Shown: in pieces, positions 1 through 5,955 of the stretch
How positions within the stretch are numbered: the first letter of the stretch is position 1
How the letters are laid out: each line of letters opens with the position of its first letter
Source of the DNA: Brotonthovivens sp045629925
GTDB lineage: Bacteria > Bacillota > Clostridia > Lachnospirales > Lachnospiraceae
DNA: 6,333 bases
Reading direction: 5' to 3'
Assembly (NCBI GenBank): GCA_045629925.1
Contig: JAZQSD010000085.1
Coordinates: 1 to 6,333, forward strand
Notes under the pieces: model-generated
Told to the model about the DNA's origin: nothing
What the model saw: only the letters and a program-made list of their open reading frames with translations
Databases searched by the model: none
Made by a program: the position numbers and the translations under genes

Positions 1-802
1 AAAATACAGGATCAGCCTGTTTGCTCTTTAAAGCCGCACCCCTTGCCGCAAAAAGATGTGCATTTTCTGGAAATATGGCATTCTCTTCCGCTAATCCCAA
101 AGTTCTCACAAAAGCCTTCTGAAGTTCTGAGAGAAAATACAGTGGCCCACCTAAAAAAACAATCTTTCCAGCAATCTTACGTCCGCAGGCCAACCCACTG
201 ATTGTTTGGTTGACAACCGCCTGAAAAATGCTGGCCGCAAGATTTTCCCTGGCTACCCCATCATTGATCAGTGGCTGAATGTCTGTTTTGGCAAACACAC
301 CACATCGAGCAGCGATTGGATATATCTCATCATAAGCTTTGGCACATTCATTAAGTCCCGCAGCATCTGTCTGTAAAAGAGCTGCCATCTGATCAATAAA
401 CGCACCTGTTCCACCAGCACAAACTCCGTTCATTCGTTGTTCCACACCATTGGTCAAAAAGATAATCTTAGCATCTTCTCCGCCCAACTCAATAACGGCA
501 TCTGTATCCTCGGCCAATTCCCGAACAGAAGCGGTTACTGCAATCACTTCCTGCACAAACAACACATCCAAACTTTTAGACAGATTAAGCCCTCCGCTGC
601 CTGTGATGGCCATTGACAATGGCACATCCTTGATGATTCCGTGTATTTCCTCTAATATCCCGTATATGGTTTTTCTTACATCTGCATAATGTCTCTGATA
701 TGTCTCATAAAGGGTTACCCCTTCCTCATTAAGAACTACCGCTTTCGCTGTAGTTGATCCAATATCAATACCTAAATGTAATCTCTCTACCGTCTTAGTC
801 AT
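1..802 (-). CDS. BcrAD/BadFG-type ATPase: N-terminal part of a large acyl-CoA dehydratase activase-related protein (partial, runs off left edge)
   Basis: This is my own reading of the minus strand from ATG at 802-800; it stays open for 267 codons to the window edge. It is an ASKHA-fold ATPase of the family that activates 2-hydroxyacyl-CoA dehydratases by ATP-driven electron transfer. Visible motifs: DIGSTT (residues 13-18, phosphate loop), ITGSGG (66-71), ELGGEDAK (105-112), NGVCAGGTGAF (125-135) and RCGVFAKTDIQP (166-177). Cys128 and Cys167 match the two cysteines that in HgdC bridge a [4Fe-4S] cluster between two subunits, so the cluster site looks intact. The wording of the motifs, including VVFLGG-like and IFPENA-like segments near 214-247, fits the clostridial giant form (about 1400 residues, two ATPase modules fused to dehydratase-like domains) better than the 260-residue stand-alone activator; the missing C-terminus would decide. 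The start is supported by AAAAAAGGTG ending 4 nt before ATG. Its physiological substrate is unknown. It is probably transcribed alone from the signal at 864-872. Confidence 0.88.
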   Translation of the reverse strand, partial: MTKTVERLHLGIDIGSTTAKAVVLNEEGVTLYETYQRHYADVRKTIYGILEEIHGIIKDVPLSMAITGSGGLNLSKSLDVLFVQEVIAVTASVRELAEDTDAVIELGGEDAKIIFLTNGVEQRMNGVCAGGTGAFIDQMAALLQTDAAGLNECAKAYDEIYPIAARCGVFAKTDIQPLINDGVARENLAASIFQAVVNQTISGLACGRKIAGKIVFLGGPLYFLSELQKAFVRTLGLAEENAIFPENAHLFAARGAALKSKQADPVF

Positions 803-863
803 AAAACACCTTTTTTGTCGAATTTTGTCAAAATACCGTATCCTATGCTAACATACCGACGAA

Positions 864-872
864 TTTATATCA
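864..872 (-). promoter_or_regulatory. Extended -10 promoter element of the activase gene
   Basis: Minus strand reads TGATATAAA, that is TG-n-TATAAA, an extended -10 with a five-of-six match in the hexamer. There is no good -35 hexamer at 16-18 bp; that space is filled by the tandem repeat at 871-891. The predicted start of transcription lies near 857, giving a leader of about 55 nt. Inference from sequence only. Confidence 0.5.
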
Positions 873-891
873 GTTAAGATGCAGTTAAGAT
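871..891. repeat. Two 10-bp direct repeats at 11-bp spacing, possible response-regulator site
   Basis: The plus strand carries CAGTTAAGAT at 871-880 and again at 882-891, separated by one base. On the transcribed strand this reads TTAACT-gcatc-TTAACT, two hexamers with an 11-bp period. Direct hexamers with 5-bp spacers are the binding pattern of OmpR/PhoP-type response regulators (for example Bacillus PhoP boxes close to TTAACA). The pair abuts the extended -10 of the activase gene and takes the place of a -35 element, which suits a class II activator. The repeat is seen directly; the regulator is inference. Confidence 0.5.
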
Positions 892-906
892 TGCTTTTCT
901 AGCCAC

Positions 907-949
907 AAAAAAAGCCCTTTCACAGGAGCAAAAATCCTGCGAAAGAGCT
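907..949 (-). terminator. Rho-independent terminator after the CWB2 wall-protein gene
   Basis: Arms 949-935 and 927-913 form a 15-bp stem that is fully paired on the minus strand (with two G-U pairs), with a 7-nt loop. Seven T residues follow at 913-907, the first of them being the last base of the stem. It begins about 48 nt after the stop codon of the wall-protein gene and separates it from the activase gene. On the plus strand two pairs become C-A mismatches and no T run follows, so it is directional. Confidence 0.9.
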
Positions 950-997
950 GTTTCTAATTGTATTTGATTTTGTCTTATTGATACTCTCTTATTATAG

Positions 998-3900
998 TTA
1001 CTGCACTACATATTTGTTGTTAATAATCTCTTTTCCCGCTTCCATGGAGAAAACAAGTCTTACCGTCTTTTCGCTTAATGCGCCCGTTCCGCCCAGTGCT
1101 ACACCTGATGTAATTCCATTCACTGTCAGGTACTCTGCTGCTACAGATTCTTTTCCTGCCTGGGTAAGAATTAGAGGAGAATCCATGGCATAAGCCAATG
1201 GTCCGCCACAAAGCCCATCCGGATAATTCTGAGAATATGCAATCACCGCCTGCAACGGCGCATCAAAGAATCTTTCTGCTACTTTTACAGATGTTTCGTT
1301 TCTTCCTTTACCGGAAAGTCTCTCTACCACTCCATCTTTATCGTAGTTTTTCAATTCCTGTTCATAGGCAGCATTTACTGCACCTGTTCCGCCAATGATT
1401 ACAATGTCGCTATCTGTGGTTTCTAAAAACGCTTTCTGCTCTGCTGTCAGTGCTGTCTTCTTAGGATCTACCAAAAGCATTGGAAGACCTGCTGCCGATC
1501 CTGACAAACTGTCTGCAAAGTTTTCGCCTGTACATACAAGAATGGTTTCATTTGAAACACCTGCTTCATTGAGGATTGCAATATTTGTTGTATATCTGTT
1601 TGCACCTTTTAGACGTTCTACATGAATGCCGGCATTTTTTAATCCATCTTCCATAGACTGTGGAACTGCGCCCGTTCCTCCTAACAGATATACCGTTCCA
1701 TCTTCGGTCAGATTATCCCAAATATAGTCAAGGATAAGAGGGACTTTCGCATCTGTCACCATAAGAATTGGGGCATCTGTCTTAGCAGACAAGTAGCTTC
1801 CTGCCAACGCATCAGGGAAGTTCGTGCCACATGCAACAATTATATTTTCAAACTTATCCACACCCAGTTTCTCTTTTAATGCTTCTGCAATTCCAAGGGA
1901 TGTTTCGTATCTGCCAGCACCATACACACGAGTTACCACGTCTGCCGGCGGTGTCCATGATTTAACGTCAGCAGCACCGCAGCTGCGAATACATGGATAT
2001 GAAATCAATCCTGCAGCTCTATCAACAACACCCTTGTTGCTCCACTTGTGTCCCAAAGCACTCTCTTCTTCTATACGAGTATCTTCCGCCACACAATAAT
2101 CACACTTGGCAGTCTCTGTACCATCTTCTAAACATGTTGCATCTTTATTGCTCACATATACTGTAAAGCTGTGGTCGACTACAGGAATCACATCCCCTTC
2201 TTCATAATTACAAGAAAGACAGTATTTAACCTTCTTTCCTTCTTTTGTACAGGTAGGATTCTCAATAATGTACCAGTCAGAAAGCATATGTTTATGTGGC
2301 GGAACGATGATCAACCTGCCATGTTCTTTTGTGATATCATAGCTTGCTGTAACATCCTGGCCATCCTTATTCTTCACGTATACACTAGTAATACCAATAA
2401 CACCATTGTTTGTCGGTGTTGTAGAACTTGCTTCCAGTCCGACTTCTATCTCATCACCATCAGCCAGTATTCCACTAGTAACAGAAACCTTTGCATAGTC
2501 AATCTTGCTGCCATACATAATCGTCTGAGGAGCCGCCGTTAACGTGATCGGTCTCTTTTCGATTGTAATTGTTTCTGGCAAATATGTAATATCGTACTTT
2601 TCAGTTACATCTTCCCAGCTGTCTTTATGAATCAGTGTCACGTCAGAAATTGTAACCGTAGAATTTCCAGCTGTAAGTGGATCGATAGAATATGCAACCT
2701 GATTAATTTTATGAGCAGAAAGAAGTCCACTTACATCAAAGCGATCCGCAACGGATGCCCCTGGCAACTCCCACTGACCATACATCATCGATATTTTCTT
2801 TGGAGCAATGGTAAGCGGTCTCTTATTAATAGTAATCGCAAAATCTTTCTCTACGGCAGAAACCGTAGCTGTTGACGCAGCTTTTACCTTCAAAGTATAA
2901 GTACCCGGATCTGTCGGTGGTCCTTCAATCTCCTTTCCATCCTGATACCAGATAAACATCATTAATCCAGCATTGGTTGAGAAATCTTCCAATTTTGGCG
3001 TCGGAATCGCAGAAGCTGAGTAGATATAAGATGTCTCATAACCTACGTTGGAAAGTGTTCCATCCTGCAACACTGTGCCTGGAAGATTCACTACCATTGG
3101 TGCAGTTCCATCCATCGGGCTTTTCCAAATGCTCATGCGTATTTTTCCATCACAAACAAGGGATCCATAGATATTCCCTTTACCACCTGTATATGTATAC
3201 ACTGTTGCCGCAGTTTTCCCGCCAGGGGTGATCTCATACACCTTTGCGCTGTCGTTAAAATACAGTTTTCCATCATAGTATGACAAACCAGAAAAGTTTA
3301 ACCCCCAATACCCTGGTTCATCCCACAGATACCAGCGACTACTTTTGGTGTACAATGTTTGTGCTGAATTACCTGTTCTGCACATCAGCTTAATATCCAT
3401 TTGGCCAAGTGGCTGACTCAGATAATATTCTTTCCCATCAATGCAAAAAATCGCAGAGACATCATCTCGCCACCATGCAGAGGCATATTTTTCTGAAGTA
3501 CATTTAATCGCATCAACACCTTCTACCGAATACCATTCCTCGTGTCCGGTAGCTTTTATTCCAGCATCACTTACCAGGAAATTATCATAGTATACTTTAC
3601 CTGTCATATCATGCTTAATTCCTGGGTTGGTGTTTACTCCCGGGTCGTCCCAGGTAACATCTACATGGTACCAATTACCGTCGATTTTAACAAAATTCCA
3701 GATATGGTTCATGACATTGCTTAATGCGTATGTATTTTCAATTCCTGCCATATCAAGAAGATGTCCATACGCGATGGCATAGCCCTGGCACACTGCAGTC
3801 CCCTCTAACAAGGCATCATCTCCGTCGTAATTCTCCAACGAGTAATCATACTCTACATGCTGAGCTAGATAATCATGAAGAGCACGGGCCTTCTGTAAGT

Positions 3901-4165
3901 CTGTCATTCCAGAGTATGTAATGGCCTCATTGTATGCCTTCTCAAGAGCCGCCTGATATACATCATCAAAAACAGCGGTCATGCTAGTTCCAAACCAATC
4001 TACACAAGAGCCTTCCCCATGCTGGCATGGCATCTTTGGTACTGGCGCTTCAGTCATTTTCTCTGCGCGAACACTTATATCGGCAGTATAAAAACTGGTT
4101 CCAATCATTGCTGCAGCCAAAGCCACAACAAGCCATCTTTTCAATTTCATTTTTAAGGTTTTCAT
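998..4165 (-). CDS. Secreted transglutaminase-like wall protein with MBG/Ig-like domains, Cys/His-rich segment and three CWB2 anchors
   Basis: A complete 1055-residue surface protein. Residues 1-34 form a Sec signal peptide: KLKR, then hydrophobic WLVVALAAAMIG, probable cleavage after SVRA. Residues about 85-180 are a transglutaminase-like domain with a full triad: Cys126 (GTAVCQGYA), His154 (NHIWNFV) and Asp169 (WYHVDVTWDDP). Residues 186-390 include aromatic DGKLYF/DGKEYYL strands, possibly propeller-like, of uncertain family. An Ig-like strand set lies at 395-447, then two MBG-type repeats (448-536 and 537-621), each opening with KRP(L/I)T and MYG. Residues 623-735 hold a degenerate Cys/His repeat (C639, CLSC 649-652, C678, CDYC 688-691, C725, C729). 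The end is three CWB2 units (about 745-848, 849-947, 948-1042), each starting near a GRYETS-like motif and closing with GGTGA(V/L). CWB2 triplets bind anionic wall polymers non-covalently in C. difficile. The likely role is wall-attached peptide cleavage or cross-linking; the substrate is unknown. The start is set by the signal peptide and by GAGGAG 10 nt upstream. Confidence 0.93.
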   Translation of the reverse strand: MKTLKMKLKRWLVVALAAAMIGTSFYTADISVRAEKMTEAPVPKMPCQHGEGSCVDWFGTSMTAVFDDVYQAALEKAYNEAITYSGMTDLQKARALHDYLAQHVEYDYSLENYDGDDALLEGTAVCQGYAIAYGHLLDMAGIENTYALSNVMNHIWNFVKIDGNWYHVDVTWDDPGVNTNPGIKHDMTGKVYYDNFLVSDAGIKATGHEEWYSVEGVDAIKCTSEKYASAWWRDDVSAIFCIDGKEYYLSQPLGQMDIKLMCRTGNSAQTLYTKSSRWYLWDEPGYWGLNFSGLSYYDGKLYFNDSAKVYEITPGGKTAATVYTYTGGKGNIYGSLVCDGKIRMSIWKSPMDGTAPMVVNLPGTVLQDGTLSNVGYETSYIYSASAIPTPKLEDFSTNAGLMMFIWYQDGKEIEGPPTDPGTYTLKVKAASTATVSAVEKDFAITINKRPLTIAPKKISMMYGQWELPGASVADRFDVSGLLSAHKINQVAYSIDPLTAGNSTVTISDVTLIHKDSWEDVTEKYDITYLPETITIEKRPITLTAAPQTIMYGSKIDYAKVSVTSGILADGDEIEVGLEASSTTPTNNGVIGITSVYVKNKDGQDVTASYDITKEHGRLIIVPPHKHMLSDWYIIENPTCTKEGKKVKYCLSCNYEEGDVIPVVDHSFTVYVSNKDATCLEDGTETAKCDYCVAEDTRIEEESALGHKWSNKGVVDRAAGLISYPCIRSCGAADVKSWTPPADVVTRVYGAGRYETSLGIAEALKEKLGVDKFENIIVACGTNFPDALAGSYLSAKTDAPILMVTDAKVPLILDYIWDNLTEDGTVYLLGGTGAVPQSMEDGLKNAGIHVERLKGANRYTTNIAILNEAGVSNETILVCTGENFADSLSGSAAGLPMLLVDPKKTALTAEQKAFLETTDSDIVIIGGTGAVNAAYEQELKNYDKDGVVERLSGKGRNETSVKVAERFFDAPLQAVIAYSQNYPDGLCGGPLAYAMDSPLILTQAGKESVAAEYLTVNGITSGVALGGTGALSEKTVRLVFSMEAGKEIINNKYVVQ

Positions 4166-4175
4166 AACGTCTTTT

Positions 4176-4181
4176 CTCCTC
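4176..4181 (-). promoter_or_regulatory. Ribosome binding site of the wall-protein gene
   Basis: GAGGAG on the minus strand, 10 nt before ATG at 4165. Spacing is slightly long but the match to the anti-Shine-Dalgarno sequence is strong, and no other in-frame start lies closer to it. Confidence 0.7.
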
Positions 4182-4197
4182 AGTCTCGTTATCTATC

Positions 4198-4206
4198 ATT
4201 ATATCA
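4198..4206 (-). promoter_or_regulatory. Extended -10 promoter of the wall-protein gene
   Basis: The minus strand reads TGATATAAT, a perfect TATAAT preceded by TGn. The best -35 candidate at 16-bp spacing (TGGTTA, 4225-4220) matches only three of six positions, so the extended -10 probably carries the promoter. The predicted transcript starts near 4191, leaving a 5' leader of about 25 nt with no room for a riboswitch. Confidence 0.65.
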
Positions 4207-4243
4207 AATACTTATTTTTTAACCACCCTAAAAACAGGTTTCT

Positions 4244-4291
4244 AAATAGAAAAAGCGCCAAGGCCATCCATTGACAGCCTTAACGCCTTTT
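4244..4291 (-). terminator. Rho-independent terminator after trpB
   Basis: Arms 4291-4277 and 4264-4250 pair over 15 bp (three G-U pairs) around a 12-nt loop. The minus strand then runs through T-rich sequence (TTTTTCTATTT, partly in the stem). It lies 42 nt past the trpB stop and ends trpB as a single-gene transcript, with no trpA before it. Confidence 0.87.
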
Positions 4292-4333
4292 CTCAACTAA
4301 CTATAAAAACATTTTAACGAAAAATGTTGTTTT

Positions 4334-5551
4334 CTAGCGAATACCGTAGTTTTCGATAATGTAATCCATATCTTTATCACCACGTCCAGACAAGTTGATC
4401 AGCACAGAGCCTTTGCCCATTGTCTTAGCAAGTTTGATACCGTACGCAACAGCGTGGGCACTTTCAATCGCTGGAATGATACCTTCCATTCTGGAAAGTT
4501 CAAAGAATGCATCGATTGTTTCTTCATCGTTGATTACATCGTATTTTACTCTGCCCATTTCCTGAAGGAATGCATGCTCAGGACCGGAAGATGGATAATC
4601 CAGACCACTTGCAACAGAATATACCGGAGCTGGATCGCCGTTCTCATCTGTTAACATGATACTGTTAAATCCATGCATAACGCCTTCTTTACCGTATTTT
4701 AAGCTGGCTGCATGATCCCCAAGCTTTGGTCCACGACCAAGTGGTTCAATACCATAGATATCTACTGGATCGTTTAAGAATCCAGAGAAGAAACCAGCTG
4801 CATTGGAACCGCCGCCTACACATGCAACGATTGCATCTGGAAGTTCACCTGTCATTTCCACAAACTGTTCTCTTGCCTCTTCGCCTACTACGTGCTGGAA
4901 GTCACGAACCATCAATGGGAATGGGTGTGGTCCTAATACAGAACCGATACAGTACATAGAATTTTCATAATCTTTTGCGTATGCTTCAAATGCTGCATCT
5001 ACAGCTTCTTTTAATGTCTGAAGGCCATGTGTAACTTCTACAACGTTTGCGCCAAGAATCTTCATTCTTGCTACGTTTCGAGCCTGTTTCTTAATGTCAA
5101 CTGCGCCCATGTAGATGTCGCATTCTAATCCAAAGTAAGCTGCTGCTGTAGCCATGGCTACACCGTGCTGTCCTGCACCAGTCTCAGCGATTACTTTCTT
5201 CTTGCCCATGAATTTTGCCAAAAGAACTTCGCCCATACAGTGGTTCAGCTTGTGTGCGCCAGTGTGGTTTAAGTCTTCACGTTTTACATACAGCTGTACA
5301 TCACCAAGTTTGTTGGACAGACGTTCCAAATGAGAGATTGGTGTTGGACGTCCCTGGAATTCTTTACGGATACGTCTTAATTCAGCGATGAATTTTCTGG
5401 ATTTACAGATTGTGAAGTAAGCCTGTGTAATCTCATCCATAGCTTTCTGCAGTTCAGGAGTTACAAAAGATCCGCCGTATTTTCCAAAATAACCTTTTTC
5501 ATCTGGATAGTTTTTAAAATAAGTTTCGTAATTGATTCCATTGTGTGTCAT
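4334..5551 (-). CDS. trpB: Tryptophan synthase beta chain (PLP-dependent), stand-alone
   Basis: A 405-residue TrpB, the usual length for the family. It joins indole and L-serine to give L-tryptophan in the cytoplasm; in the classical complex indole is channelled from TrpA. Visible functional residues: Lys101 in HTGAHKLNH (PLP Schiff base), Glu123 in AETGAGQHG (general acid-base), GGGSN at 246-250 (PLP phosphate pocket), the GLDYPSSGPEHA segment, EGIIPAIES near 356-364, and Ser388 in NLSGRGDKD (contacts the PLP ring nitrogen). The catalytic set is complete. I chose ATG at 5551 because GGAGGG sits 7 nt upstream; an in-frame TTG at 5566 overlaps that site and would add five residues. The gene is preceded by a tryptophan-type T-box leader and followed by a terminator, and trpA is not adjacent. 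Several positions in the COMM region differ from textbook TrpB (NVARM for NVFRM, THGLQTLKEA for HSGS-TLKDA), so it may belong to a divergent branch used for indole salvage. Function is well supported; independence from TrpA is inference. Confidence 0.96.
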   Translation of the reverse strand: MTHNGINYETYFKNYPDEKGYFGKYGGSFVTPELQKAMDEITQAYFTICKSRKFIAELRRIRKEFQGRPTPISHLERLSNKLGDVQLYVKREDLNHTGAHKLNHCMGEVLLAKFMGKKKVIAETGAGQHGVAMATAAAYFGLECDIYMGAVDIKKQARNVARMKILGANVVEVTHGLQTLKEAVDAAFEAYAKDYENSMYCIGSVLGPHPFPLMVRDFQHVVGEEAREQFVEMTGELPDAIVACVGGGSNAAGFFSGFLNDPVDIYGIEPLGRGPKLGDHAASLKYGKEGVMHGFNSIMLTDENGDPAPVYSVASGLDYPSSGPEHAFLQEMGRVKYDVINDEETIDAFFELSRMEGIIPAIESAHAVAYGIKLAKTMGKGSVLINLSGRGDKDMDYIIENYGIR

Positions 5552-5558
5552 GATAGTT

Positions 5559-5564
5559 CCCTCC
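5559..5564 (-). promoter_or_regulatory. Ribosome binding site deciding the trpB start
   Basis: GGAGGG on the minus strand, 7 nt before ATG at 5551-5549. Its position excludes the upstream in-frame TTG at 5566-5564, which lies partly inside the site, and so fixes the protein at 405 residues. Confidence 0.85.
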
Positions 5565-5614
5565 AAAATCTTGTATCAAATTCGTTACGCTCGAATCTTT
5601 ATCATCACGGCCTT

Positions 5615-5655
5615 AAAATAAAAAGTCCTTGATAGAAGATTCTTCTATCAAGGAC
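5615..5655 (-). terminator. Conditional terminator of the T-box leader
   Basis: Positions 5655-5625 form an almost perfect 31-nt inverted repeat (15-bp arms around one central base, about 13 bp with a small loop in practice). A T-rich tail TTTTATTTT follows at 5624-5616. The 5' arm (GTCCTTG, 5655-5649) is also needed for the antiterminator, so the two folds exclude each other. This makes it a regulated terminator ahead of trpB. Confidence 0.93.
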
Positions 5656-5903
5656 GAATAATACTTATCCGCGGTGCCACCTTGCTTCACGTAACACGTG
5701 CACTTTGTGAGTACAAACATACTCTGGACAACTGACGTATGTCCCAACGTTGCGAAATACTCTGCCAAGTTAACACTTGCATTTCCTCGCACCCTCCGCG
5801 GCCCATTTGACAACTTGTTTCTCACCCGACTCTCAGCAACACGGGTTCTCTGGACAGGCATGATTGCCGTTACTTCCGCTTCAACGGTTTAGTTTATTAA
5901 ATT
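5615..5903 (-). promoter_or_regulatory. T-box leader (tRNA-Trp sensing) controlling trpB
   Basis: A tRNA-binding leader RNA of the T-box class that reads the charging state of tRNA. The T-box core is AAGCAAGGTGGCACCGCGG (5687-5669). In it UGGC (5679-5676) can pair with the GCCA end of uncharged tRNA; tRNA-Trp has discriminator G. Stem I shows the AGAGA motif (5851-5846), an apical stem ACCCG/CGGGT (5846-5842 with 5828-5824) and the GNUGNGA motif as GCTGAGA (5837-5831). A specifier loop is flanked by GCGG/CCGC (5879-5876 with 5801-5798) and GGCAA/UUGUC (5868-5864 with 5813-5809). It contains UGG at 5805-5803, the tryptophan codon. In the antiterminator, CAAGG (5684-5680) pairs with CCTTG (5653-5649) and GCG with CGT, leaving UGGCACC as the 7-nt bulge. 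Low charged tRNA-Trp should allow read-through into trpB. The fold was derived by hand. Confidence 0.93.
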
Positions 5904-5909
5904 ATTTAA

Positions 5910-5938
5910 TTTATAACACCGGCATCAAAAAATGTCAA
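5910..5938 (-). promoter_or_regulatory. trpB: Sigma-A-type promoter of the T-box/trpB unit
   Basis: Perfect -35 TTGACA (5938-5933), 17-bp spacer and -10 TATAAA (5915-5910, five of six). Transcription should begin near 5903, just ahead of stem I of the T-box. The -35 element starts only 17 bp beyond the stop codon of the preceding gene. Confidence 0.88.
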
Positions 5939-5955
5939 TACAACGTTTTTATTTT

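Noticed and set aside
450..689. Plus-strand open frame opposite the activase gene
   Set aside because: Antisense shadow of a gene with clear ATPase motifs; no ribosome binding site or known domain.
1040..1933. The three-fold repeat as a DNA-level tandem repeat or recombination site
   Set aside because: The repetition is at protein level (three CWB2 units) with diverged nucleotide sequence; I see no long identical DNA copies.
978..4000. Several plus-strand open frames of 60-123 codons and one 63-codon minus-strand frame opposite or inside the wall-protein gene
   Set aside because: All lie within a 1055-residue gene whose domains are continuous. Their translations show no family features and look like frame shadows.
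4454..4959. Plus-strand open frames opposite trpB
   Set aside because: Antisense to a fully conserved trpB; no supporting signals.
5549..5566. TTG at 5566 as the trpB start
   Set aside because: It overlaps the GGAGGG ribosome binding site that is correctly spaced for ATG at 5551.
5613..5861. An 82-codon open frame on the minus strand inside the trpB leader
   Set aside because: It covers the T-box stem I, specifier loop, T-box core and terminator. The bases are explained by RNA structure, and the peptide has no recognisable domain or good ribosome binding site.
5552..5903. A classical trp attenuator with a Trp-rich leader peptide
   Set aside because: No leader peptide with tandem Trp codons is present, while the specifier loop, T-box core and antiterminator fit the tRNA-sensing mechanism.
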